From Gillisia sp. (GTDB lineage Bacteria > Bacteroidota > Bacteroidia > Flavobacteriales > Flavobacteriaceae), in assembly GCA_024635655.1 (NCBI GenBank), contig JAGXIL010000090.1:1-64000 (forward strand): a stretch of 64,000 bases of DNA, read 5' to 3'. The notes under the pieces are model-generated. The model was not told where the DNA came from, did no database searches, and saw only the letters and a list, made by a program, of their open reading frames with translations. Position 1 is the first letter of the stretch, and each line of letters starts with the position of its first letter. The position numbers were made by a program, and so were the translations under genes. Shown in pieces: positions 54,844 to 62,215 of the stretch.

Positions 54844-56208
54844 TTATGCAAATAAATAACTCACAACATCCTCAATTCGAGCCACTTTCTGGATTTTTAT
54901 GGCGTAGTTTGCCTTAGGTAGTTTGGTTTGTTTAGAAACCATAATAGTGGCAAAACCCAATTTTTCGGCTTCAGAAATGCGCTGTTCGGAACGGGGCACA
55001 GGCCTTATTTCTCCGGCAAGCCCTACTTCAGCAGCAAAGCATATATCTTTTTCAATACAAACATCCTCGTTGGATGATAATATAGCTGCAATAACAGCAA
55101 GATCAATAGCGGGATCATCTACAGATATTCCGCCGGTGACGTTTAAGAATACATCCTTGGCACCGAGTCTGAATCCGGCCCTTTTTTCCAGAACAGCCAG
55201 GAGCATATTAAGTCTTTTAGCATTATAACCGGTTGTTGAGCGCTGCGGAGTACCATAAACCGCTGAACTTACCAGCGCCTGGATCTCTATCATTAATGGC
55301 CTCATTCCTTCCAGGGTAGAAGCAATGGCCGTTCCGCTTAATCCTTCATCATTTTTTGAGATCAGGATCTCTGAAGGATTAGAAACCTCCCTTAATCCGC
55401 TGCCCTGCATTTCGTAGATCCCCAGTTCGTGAGTAGATCCGAACCTGTTCTTATGTGCTCTCAGGATTCGGTATACATGGTTTCGGTCGCCTTCAAACTG
55501 TAGCACCGTATCGACCATATGTTCCAGCACTTTTGGCCCTGCAATACTTCCTTCTTTGGTAATATGTCCTATAAGAATAACGGGAACTCCTGTTTCTTTG
55601 GCGTACTTGATAAGCTCTGCAGTACATTCCCTGATCTGGGAAATACTTCCCGGAGAACTTTCTATATAATCACTGTGCAGGGTTTGAATGGAGTCAATGA
55701 TCACGATCTCCGGAGATAACTTCTCAATTTGTTTAAAGATATTCTGTGTCTTAGTTTCAGTTAGGATATAGCAGTTGGCAGGATTAGGATTTATGCGCTC
55801 GGCCCGCATTTTAATTTGCTGCTGGCTTTCTTCCCCTGAAACGTAGAGGGTTTTATGTCCCAGGTGCAGAGAAATTTGCAAAAGCAGAGTGCTCTTTCCT
55901 ATTCCCGGTTCTCCTCCCAATAAAGTCAAAGAGCCGGGTACCAGCCCGCCGCCAAGCACCCGGTTCAATTCTCCGTTGTTGGTGTTTAGCCGGGGTTCCG
56001 ATCCTACTTCTATTTCTGTGATCCTTAGGGGAACAGGAGTGCGCTTCACTTCACGGGAGGCCTGTGGCTTCCAGTCTTTTTCATCCGGCTTCTGAATTAG
56101 TTCTTCTACAAGGGTATTCCATTCGCGACAGGAATTGCACTGGCCCTGCCATTTTGAATGTTGCGCACCACAATTCTGACAATAAAATATTGTTTTTGGT
56201 TTAGCCAT
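54844..56208 (-). CDS. radA: DNA repair protein RadA
   Basis: A 454-residue RecA-like ATPase in branch migration and recombination. N-terminal zinc finger CQNCGAQHSKWQGQCNSC, Walker A GGEPGIGKSTLL, the RadA motif KNRFGSTHELGIYEM and a Lon-like C-terminal domain (DVFLNVTGGISVDDPAIDLA) are all present and in order. Cytoplasmic. It lies 26 nt downstream of the esterase-like gene. Confidence 0.97.
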   Translation of the reverse strand: MAKPKTIFYCQNCGAQHSKWQGQCNSCREWNTLVEELIQKPDEKDWKPQASREVKRTPVPLRITEIEVGSEPRLNTNNGELNRVLGGGLVPGSLTLLGGEPGIGKSTLLLQISLHLGHKTLYVSGEESQQQIKMRAERINPNPANCYILTETKTQNIFKQIEKLSPEIVIIDSIQTLHSDYIESSPGSISQIRECTAELIKYAKETGVPVILIGHITKEGSIAGPKVLEHMVDTVLQFEGDRNHVYRILRAHKNRFGSTHELGIYEMQGSGLREVSNPSEILISKNDEGLSGTAIASTLEGMRPLMIEIQALVSSAVYGTPQRSTTGYNAKRLNMLLAVLEKRAGFRLGAKDVFLNVTGGISVDDPAIDLAVIAAILSSNEDVCIEKDICFAAEVGLAGEIRPVPRSEQRISEAEKLGFATIMVSKQTKLPKANYAIKIQKVARIEDVVSYLFA

Positions 56209-56234
56209 ATTTGGTTCAGGAAAATTTGATATGC

Positions 56235-57383
56235 TTAATACCCAAAATCCTTTTTGATCCGTTCCGCTTTTTCCAGCATAAAATCAACAGTTAAAAAGGC
56301 TACAGGCTCCTGGCCGTATGCATTTTGGTAGCTTCTCATCGCTTTTTTAGGATTTCCTGATTCTTCCTCATAACGTGCGTCAAAATAGGTGGCCAACATC
56401 GTTTTAGGGTAATGTTTATCAGCTATTTTTGAAAGCTTTTTAAGATCATTCCAGTTCCTTGTCTTTTCCATAGCGTTATAGACTGCCATGAAATCATTTA
56501 CTCTTATTCTTTTATCTACACCAAAGAGGGTTTTTATATCTTCATATTTTTCAATGAGATAATCATAGCCTGAAAATGAAGTTTGTAACAGGATCCTGTT
56601 ATAATCCTCCAGTGAGATAGGACGATAGACATCAAACATATCTTCTATAGCTCTGGGAATAGCCATTCCTACCAAAGTGTAGTGAGTAGCACCATCAAAA
56701 TTATCAAAATTATAATGAAGGTTTTTGTTATCCAGCATCTTCAATTTTGTATCAAAAGTGACAATGTTTTCTTTCAGATCAGGTATATCTTCACTTGCGG
56801 TGGCCATGTAGAACCAGGTTTCACTGGAAGTTCTTTCCAGAGAACTGGTGATCCTGTTTGCCATTTCCGGAGCAAGATCCGGACTTAAATTAATGTAGCC
56901 CTGGAATAAAGGTTTATCTTTAAGCAGGTAGTAATTGATGAAATTAGCGGTGTAATCATGCCCCATGATCACCCTAAAAGGCGCTGTCCTGTAGGTATTA
57001 TCAAGATGAGTCATCAATTCCATTCCCAAAAATTCAAAAAATGCTGCCCCCTCACCAGATGGAAGAAAGGTTTGCTCATCATAAGCTGCATCCCTTTCTC
57101 TGGATTGGGACTGCACGACTCCCACCACGATCATTTCAGGAATATCTTCCCAATAGGAATAATAATCAACGTTTCCAGCTACAGGTTCAAAAAGATAATC
57201 CCCGTCCAGCACGATCATTACCGGGTAAGACTTCTCGAAATTTTCCTCATAATTTCGTGGAAGCTGGATTTTCAGATCTCTTGTTTCTCCTAATTTAGTA
57301 GATTGGAGGGTGGTGTGAATTGTCTGCGCTAATATGAGGTATGGAGCTGTTAATAACAGTAAAAAGAGTAGTTTTTTAATCAT
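56235..57383 (-). CDS. Secreted esterase-fold (PF00756-like) protein lacking the catalytic serine
   Basis: A 382-residue protein with signal peptide MIKKLLFLLLLTAPYLILAQ. Residues about 25-260 follow the esterase-D/enterochelin-esterase fold (RNYEENFEKSYPVMIVLDGD, LSPDLAPEMANRI). The nucleophile elbow reads MGHDYTANF (Gly141-His142-Asp143) where GHSxGG is expected, so the serine is replaced by Asp. A C-terminal helical region of ~120 residues follows. It is therefore a probable pseudoenzyme or one with altered chemistry. In operon between the flippase-like gene and radA. Confidence 0.85.
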   Translation of the reverse strand: MIKKLLFLLLLTAPYLILAQTIHTTLQSTKLGETRDLKIQLPRNYEENFEKSYPVMIVLDGDYLFEPVAGNVDYYSYWEDIPEMIVVGVVQSQSRERDAAYDEQTFLPSGEGAAFFEFLGMELMTHLDNTYRTAPFRVIMGHDYTANFINYYLLKDKPLFQGYINLSPDLAPEMANRITSSLERTSSETWFYMATASEDIPDLKENIVTFDTKLKMLDNKNLHYNFDNFDGATHYTLVGMAIPRAIEDMFDVYRPISLEDYNRILLQTSFSGYDYLIEKYEDIKTLFGVDKRIRVNDFMAVYNAMEKTRNWNDLKKLSKIADKHYPKTMLATYFDARYEEESGNPKKAMRSYQNAYGQEPVAFLTVDFMLEKAERIKKDFGY

Positions 57384-57419
57384 AGGTTAAGTTTTAAAAT
57401 ACTGGGTACAATATAGTTA

Positions 57420-58385
57420 TTATTTTTTATCGTTATAAAGTGGGAGAAACAGGAAAGACAATCCTCCTGTGACGATAACCAAAAGTGTTTGGGTGCCCCA
57501 GGTGATCCATCCAAAGGCTTCCCCGCCCTGTTTGCTAATTCCAAATAACATAAGGCATGCGCCAATGGCAATAGGATAAACGCCTATGCCCCCATTGGTG
57601 GCAGAAATTGCAAATGAACCTACTACAAAAGCAACCATAACTACACCAAAAGGTAAATCTGCTGTTTCCGGAATGGCAAAAACCAGGATATAAAACATCA
57701 AAATATACATGATCCATATAAAAACCGTATGGAGTATAAAAGCTCCTTTTTTCTCCATCTTCAGGATACTTCGCATACCTTCTAAAAGTCCGATGGCGAA
57801 CTTTTTAATTTTCAGTAGAATTCCACTTTTAGACTTTTGGATCTGTTTTAGAATAACAATGACAATCCCGAAAGCTGAAAGCAAAATTGCTAAGGTGAGC
57901 AACGGATTTATATTATTCTCTCTAAAATAAGTAAGAAGAAATTCAGATTGAAGTATGAGGGCCGATCCTATAATTATTAGCAGCATGATAAAATCAGCAA
58001 TTCTTTCAGAAATTATTGTTCCGAAGGCTTTTTCAAACGGTACATTTTCGTAGGTAGAAATTGTTGCTCCTCGAAGAACTTCTCCGGAGCGGGGTATTCC
58101 AAAATTTGCCAGGTACCCGGCCATCACGGCCATAAAGCTATTTAGGAATCTTGGCTTGTAGCCCATGGGCTGCAGTAAAAACTTCCAACGGTAAGCTCTT
58201 GAAATGTGTGCTAATAATCCAAAAAGTAAAGAAAGAAGTATCCAGGCAGGATTGGCAGAAATAATATTCTCTAATAATTGCTCTCTTTCTAAAGGAGTTG
58301 CATTTTTAAGAGAGTACCAAATTAAAAATACTCCCAACATTAGTGGGAGTATCATTTTCAGGATCTTTATTGTGGTCTTTTTCAA
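57420..58385 (-). CDS. Lysylphosphatidylglycerol-synthase/flippase-type membrane protein
   Basis: A 321-residue inner-membrane protein with about 7-8 helices from the family of MprF-type transmembrane domains and UPF0104 proteins (HISRAYRWKFLLQPMG, GYLANFGIPRSGEVLRGATI, SERIADFIMLLI, ATNGGIGVYPIAIG). The motif FGIPRSGEVLR is characteristic. It lacks the MprF catalytic domain, so a lipid flippase or scramblase role is inferred. Its start is 3 nt from the panD stop. Confidence 0.88.
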   Translation of the reverse strand: MKKTTIKILKMILPLMLGVFLIWYSLKNATPLEREQLLENIISANPAWILLSLLFGLLAHISRAYRWKFLLQPMGYKPRFLNSFMAVMAGYLANFGIPRSGEVLRGATISTYENVPFEKAFGTIISERIADFIMLLIIIGSALILQSEFLLTYFRENNINPLLTLAILLSAFGIVIVILKQIQKSKSGILLKIKKFAIGLLEGMRSILKMEKKGAFILHTVFIWIMYILMFYILVFAIPETADLPFGVVMVAFVVGSFAISATNGGIGVYPIAIGACLMLFGISKQGGEAFGWITWGTQTLLVIVTGGLSFLFLPLYNDKK

Positions 58386-58388
58386 AGA

Positions 58389-58739
58389 TTATTTTAGGAG
58401 GTTATTTTCTTCGTTAGGAAAAACCAGGGAGGGTTTAAATGCCTTTGCTTCTTCAAGTTCCATAATGGCATAGGTGATCAATATTAAAATATCGCCCTTT
58501 GCAACTCTTCTCGCGGCTGCTCCGTTTAAAGTAATTTCACCTGAATTCCGGGGGCCCGGGATTGCATAGGTCTCCAGCCGTTCTCCATTATTATTATTTA
58601 CGATCTGTACTTTCTCACCTTCAATAATATTGGCGGCATCCATAAGATCTTCATCAATTGTTATACTGCCAATATAATTGAGATCTGCCCCTGTACATTT
58701 AACACGGTGAATTTTTGATTTTACGACGTGAATTTGCAT
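58389..58739 (-). CDS. panD: Aspartate 1-decarboxylase proenzyme
   Basis: A 116-residue pyruvoyl enzyme making beta-alanine for pantothenate and CoA. The self-cleavage site is Gly24-Ser25 in [20 protein letters not shown] and [19 protein letters not shown] are family hallmarks. It follows panC by 9 nt, so beta-alanine synthesis and its ligation are encoded together. Confidence 0.96.
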   Translation of the reverse strand: MQIHVVKSKIHRVKCTGADLNYIGSITIDEDLMDAANIIEGEKVQIVNNNNGERLETYAIPGPRNSGEITLNGAAARRVAKGDILILITYAIMELEEAKAFKPSLVFPNEENNLLK

Positions 58740-58748
58740 AATCTACAT

Positions 58749-59597
58749 TTAATTTAAGGCAACATTATCTATAAGCCTGATATCCTTTGCATAAGCGGCA
58801 ATAAAGGCCCTGTAATTTAAACCGGGTTCAATATCCTCTGCCGTTATAAGAGAATTGCCATCGGCAATTTCAAAATACTCAAGTTTTAAAAACGGGTGTT
58901 TTTCAAATTCTTTCTCAACCCAATCCCTTATGTTTTTTGCACTTTCTGTGCCAAATTTTTGTTTGACTTTAAGGAGTGTCTGGTATATAAAAGCAGCTTC
59001 TTCTCTGTCGCTGCTTGTTAGTCGCTCATTTCGGGAACTTCTTGCCAGACCGTTTGCTTCTCTGTCAATTGGGCAACCTATGATCTCTACAGGAAGATGG
59101 GAGATCTCGATTAATTTTTTGATGATCTGCAGTTGCTGAAAATCTTTTTCTCCAAAATATGCTCTATCCGGCTTAATGATCTCAAATAGTTTTTTGACAA
59201 CGGTTCCTACCCCGTCAAAATGCCCGTTGCGGAATTTCCCTTCCATTCTATGCTCCAGCCCGCCAAAAATAAAATGTTCGGCCTCTACCTTTGACCCATA
59301 CAATTCTGAAGCATTAGGTGCAAATACCAAAAGATCCAGCTCTAGACTTTCCAGCTTTACAATATCTGTATCAAGTGTTCGGGGATAATTATCCAGATCG
59401 GAGGGGTTATCAAACTGAGTTGGGTTTATAAAAATGCTCACCACCACTACATCACATTCTTTTGCACACTGCCTCACAAGAGAGAGGTGACCGGCGTGTA
59501 ATGCACCCATGGTAGGTACAAATCCAATAGATTTTCCTGCCCGCTTAACCTCTGCAATTACCAGTTCTATGCTGGCTTTATCTCTAAAAATCTGCAT
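58749..59597 (-). CDS. panC: Pantothenate synthetase
   Basis: A 282-residue ligase joining pantoate and beta-alanine with ATP. The HIGH-like motif is PTMGALHAGHLSLV (about 29-42), followed by VVVSIFINPTQFDNPSDL, YFGEKDFQQL and RDANGLARSSRN-like residues (IDREANGLARSSRNERL). First gene of the minus-strand run panC-panD-flippase-esterase-radA. Confidence 0.97.
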   Translation of the reverse strand: MQIFRDKASIELVIAEVKRAGKSIGFVPTMGALHAGHLSLVRQCAKECDVVVVSIFINPTQFDNPSDLDNYPRTLDTDIVKLESLELDLLVFAPNASELYGSKVEAEHFIFGGLEHRMEGKFRNGHFDGVGTVVKKLFEIIKPDRAYFGEKDFQQLQIIKKLIEISHLPVEIIGCPIDREANGLARSSRNERLTSSDREEAAFIYQTLLKVKQKFGTESAKNIRDWVEKEFEKHPFLKLEYFEIADGNSLITAEDIEPGLNYRAFIAAYAKDIRLIDNVALN

Positions 59598-59789
59598 TTT
59601 ATTATAAAATTAACAGCGTGCAAACTTAAGATATTACTGGCAAACTGCATAAATTTTTGTAATTTTGCATGTTTTTTATTCGCAAAAGCAATTACTTATA
59701 AATTTAGCAAGCTCCCTACAGGTTGCCTACTTTTTAATTTTTTTATGCGGATTTCATATCACAATTAAAAAACAAATTAAATACAACCT
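59598..59789. promoter_or_regulatory. Divergent panC / glycogen-synthase-like promoter region
   Basis: 192 nt with divergent promoter hints: plus-strand TAATTTTG (59660-59667) and, on the minus strand, TAAGTTTG near 59627, both TAnnTTTG. The long leader to 59790 carries a weak hairpin with GCAA/TTGC ends (about 59708-59727) followed by a T-rich stretch; an attenuator is possible but weak. Confidence 0.4.
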
Positions 59790-60602
59790 ATGAAAGATAA
59801 GAGGATATTGTACGTATCATCTGAAGTAATACCTTACCTGCCCGAAACCGATATATCATCTATGTCTTTTGAAGCCGCCAGAATGGTAAACGGCCTGGGA
59901 GGCCAAATCAGGATCTTTATGCCCCGCTATGGAAATATAAATGAAAGGCGGCACCAGTTGCACGAGGTAATTAGGCTTTCCGGGATGAATTTAGTGATTG
60001 ACGACCTCGATATGCCTCTCATAATTAAAGTAGCCTCTATCCCAAAGGAACGCATGCAGGTATACTTTATTGATAATGAAGATTATTTTAAAAGAAAAGC
60101 AACTTTAACCGATGAGGAGGGAAATTTATTTCCTGATAATGATGAAAGGGCGATATTTTTTGCAAAAGGAGTTATAGAAACAGTAAAAAAACTTAATTGG
60201 GCACCAGATATTATCCACGTCCATGGATGGCTTTCTTCACTATTGCCATTATACCTTAGGAACTATTATGGAAAGGAACCATTATTTGCTACTTCAAAAA
60301 TAGTGACCTCTGTGTACAATCAAAGTTTTGATGAGACGTTAGATATGGATATGTATAAAAAAGTCCTTTTTGACGGCCTGGAAGGCTCAGATGTGAAACA
60401 TTTGAAAAATCCCACCTACGTCAACCTAATGAAAACAGCAATTGATAATTCAGATGCAGTTATTGTGGGCGGGGATAGTATTCCTGAAGAACTTACCAAA
60501 TATCTCAAAAAACTGGAAAAACCGGTTTTAGACTATAAATCTCCTGAAGAATTTTCACCGGCATATCAGGATTTTTACAGTTCCCACGTTATATCTCAAT
60601 AA
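59790..60602 (+). CDS. Truncated glycogen/starch synthase homologue (GT5 N-terminal domain only)
   Basis: A 270-residue protein like the first Rossmann domain of GT5 glycogen synthases (KDKRILYVSSEVIPYLPETD, RIFMPRYGNINERR, APDIIHVHGWLSSLLPLYL). Full enzymes are about 480 residues with a second domain that holds most catalytic residues; here it is absent. The ADP-glucose motif KxGGL, expected after SSEVxP, is replaced by LPETDIS. It is thus unlikely to make glycogen. It is divergent from panC and 14 nt before the DUF4270 gene. Confidence 0.88.
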   Translation: MKDKRILYVSSEVIPYLPETDISSMSFEAARMVNGLGGQIRIFMPRYGNINERRHQLHEVIRLSGMNLVIDDLDMPLIIKVASIPKERMQVYFIDNEDYFKRKATLTDEEGNLFPDNDERAIFFAKGVIETVKKLNWAPDIIHVHGWLSSLLPLYLRNYYGKEPLFATSKIVTSVYNQSFDETLDMDMYKKVLFDGLEGSDVKHLKNPTYVNLMKTAIDNSDAVIVGGDSIPEELTKYLKKLEKPVLDYKSPEEFSPAYQDFYSSHVISQ

Positions 60603-60616
60603 GAAATTTAGACCGA

Positions 60617-62212
60617 ATGATATTTTTGAAGAAATACCGCTTTTTACCGGCAGTTGTGCTTTTGGTAATTGCAATGACTTCCTGTGATGATGATTTCAAC
60701 ACTATAGGAGGGGAAATTATAGGAGGGGAACTACCCGGCCTTCCCAAATACGAGGCAGGGGTCGTGGCTTATAATAAGAAATTAGGCCCGGTTCAGACCA
60801 ATAATTTACCTTCTGTGCTACTGGGAGTGTATAATGAACCTATATATGGGCAGCAGGTAGCGAATGTGCTTGCCCAGTTATCCTTACCTGGTAGTAACCC
60901 CAATTTTGGGAATGAACCCAGATTAGACAGTGTAGTTTTAACGCTTCCTTATTTCCATACCAGAGAAGAGAATGATGAAGAAGGAAATGCTGTTTACAGT
61001 TTAGATTCAGTTTATGGAGATTCTCCTTTTAAATTGTCTGTTTCACGATCTGGATTTTTTCTGAATGATTTTGATCCTGAAGAGAATTTTGAAAACCGGC
61101 AACGGTATTATTCAAACCAGGGAGATCTGTTTGAAAATAATCTTGTGGGAGATCCAATTTATGTGGATAACTCTTTTAAACCCTCTCCGCAGGAAGTTGT
61201 TTATTTCCAGGAACAGGAGGATAGTGAAACAAATGAAATAGATACTGTTCGTGTCGCTCCAAGATTGCGGGTTAATTTACCGGTAGATTATTTCCAGGAG
61301 AACATTCTGGATAAGCAGGGAAGCCCGGAGTTGTTTAATAATAATAATTTTAAAAATTTCTTCAGAGGGTTGTATTTCCAGGCCGAACCGGTTAATGATG
61401 ACGGCTCTATGATGCTCCTTGATTTTGATTCTGCCGATACCGATGCAGGAATTACATTATACTATACCCATTTTCCTGAAGATGCGGAAGATGATGATGA
61501 GGAAGGAGTGCAAAGAACATTTGAACTTGTCTTTGAACCTTCAAATACAGTAAATACCTTTTCCCAGGAATTTCCGACTTCAATAGAAACGAATATTCAG
61601 GCCTCCAATGATCTTCCGGGTGCAGAGGATCTTTACCTCAAGGGAGGGCAGGGAAGTATGGCTGTAATTGAATTGTTTGAAGATGAAGAAGAAATTCAGG
61701 CCATTCGGGATAATGACTGGCTTATTAATGAAGCTAATCTTACCTTTTATGTAAATCAGGATTTGGTTTCCGGAGGAGAATCTGAACCCACGAGGATCTA
61801 TTTATATAATTTAGATAACAATCAGATCTTGTTAGATTATCAAGCTGATCCTTCTTCGGGACAAGCAGAAAATCCTGCCAGGGCTCTTCTTACTCACCTT
61901 CCCGCGCTTGAAAGGGATGAAGATGGGAATGGGATATTATACAAGCTAAGAATAACTGAACATGTCCGTAGCGTATTGCAAGAGGATATTTCAAATGTAA
62001 AATTAGGATTAGTAGTCACTCAAAATGTCCAGATCGTTAATTTTGCGGCATTAAAAGAACCTATTGATTTAGGTCAGGATGGGGAACCTTTAAATAGAAT
62101 TCCTACAGCTTCTTTAATTACTCCGGAAGGCACAGTTTTACACGGGAATTTGTCTTCCAATCCTGAAAAAAGATTAGAATTTAATATATTTTATACAGAG
62201 ACAAACAATTAA
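60617..62212 (+). CDS. DUF4270 lipoprotein
   Basis: A 531-residue predicted lipoprotein: signal MIFLKKYRFLPAVVLLVIAM ending TSC (Cys23). DUF4270 features include the early DDDFNTIGGE, LDSVVLTLPYFHTREENDEE, and the C-terminal RITEHVRSVLQEDISNVKLG. Acid-rich (many Asp/Glu). It belongs to a Bacteroidota-specific outer-membrane or surface family of unknown role, often next to glmS. The N-terminus holds a small repeat IGGEIIGGE. glmS follows after 3 nt. Confidence 0.88.
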   Translation: MIFLKKYRFLPAVVLLVIAMTSCDDDFNTIGGEIIGGELPGLPKYEAGVVAYNKKLGPVQTNNLPSVLLGVYNEPIYGQQVANVLAQLSLPGSNPNFGNEPRLDSVVLTLPYFHTREENDEEGNAVYSLDSVYGDSPFKLSVSRSGFFLNDFDPEENFENRQRYYSNQGDLFENNLVGDPIYVDNSFKPSPQEVVYFQEQEDSETNEIDTVRVAPRLRVNLPVDYFQENILDKQGSPELFNNNNFKNFFRGLYFQAEPVNDDGSMMLLDFDSADTDAGITLYYTHFPEDAEDDDEEGVQRTFELVFEPSNTVNTFSQEFPTSIETNIQASNDLPGAEDLYLKGGQGSMAVIELFEDEEEIQAIRDNDWLINEANLTFYVNQDLVSGGESEPTRIYLYNLDNNQILLDYQADPSSGQAENPARALLTHLPALERDEDGNGILYKLRITEHVRSVLQEDISNVKLGLVVTQNVQIVNFAALKEPIDLGQDGEPLNRIPTASLITPEGTVLHGNLSSNPEKRLEFNIFYTETNN

Positions 62213-62215
62213 TAT

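Noticed and set aside
59669-59701. Ten-codon frame (MFFIRKSNYL) in the leader of the glycogen-synthase-like gene
   Set aside because: It begins at or before the predicted transcription start and shows no leader-peptide features.
60705-60732. Direct repeat TATAGGAGGGGAA in the DUF4270 gene start
   Set aside because: It only encodes the short repeat IGGEIIGGE in the mature N-terminus; too small to be more than a local duplication.
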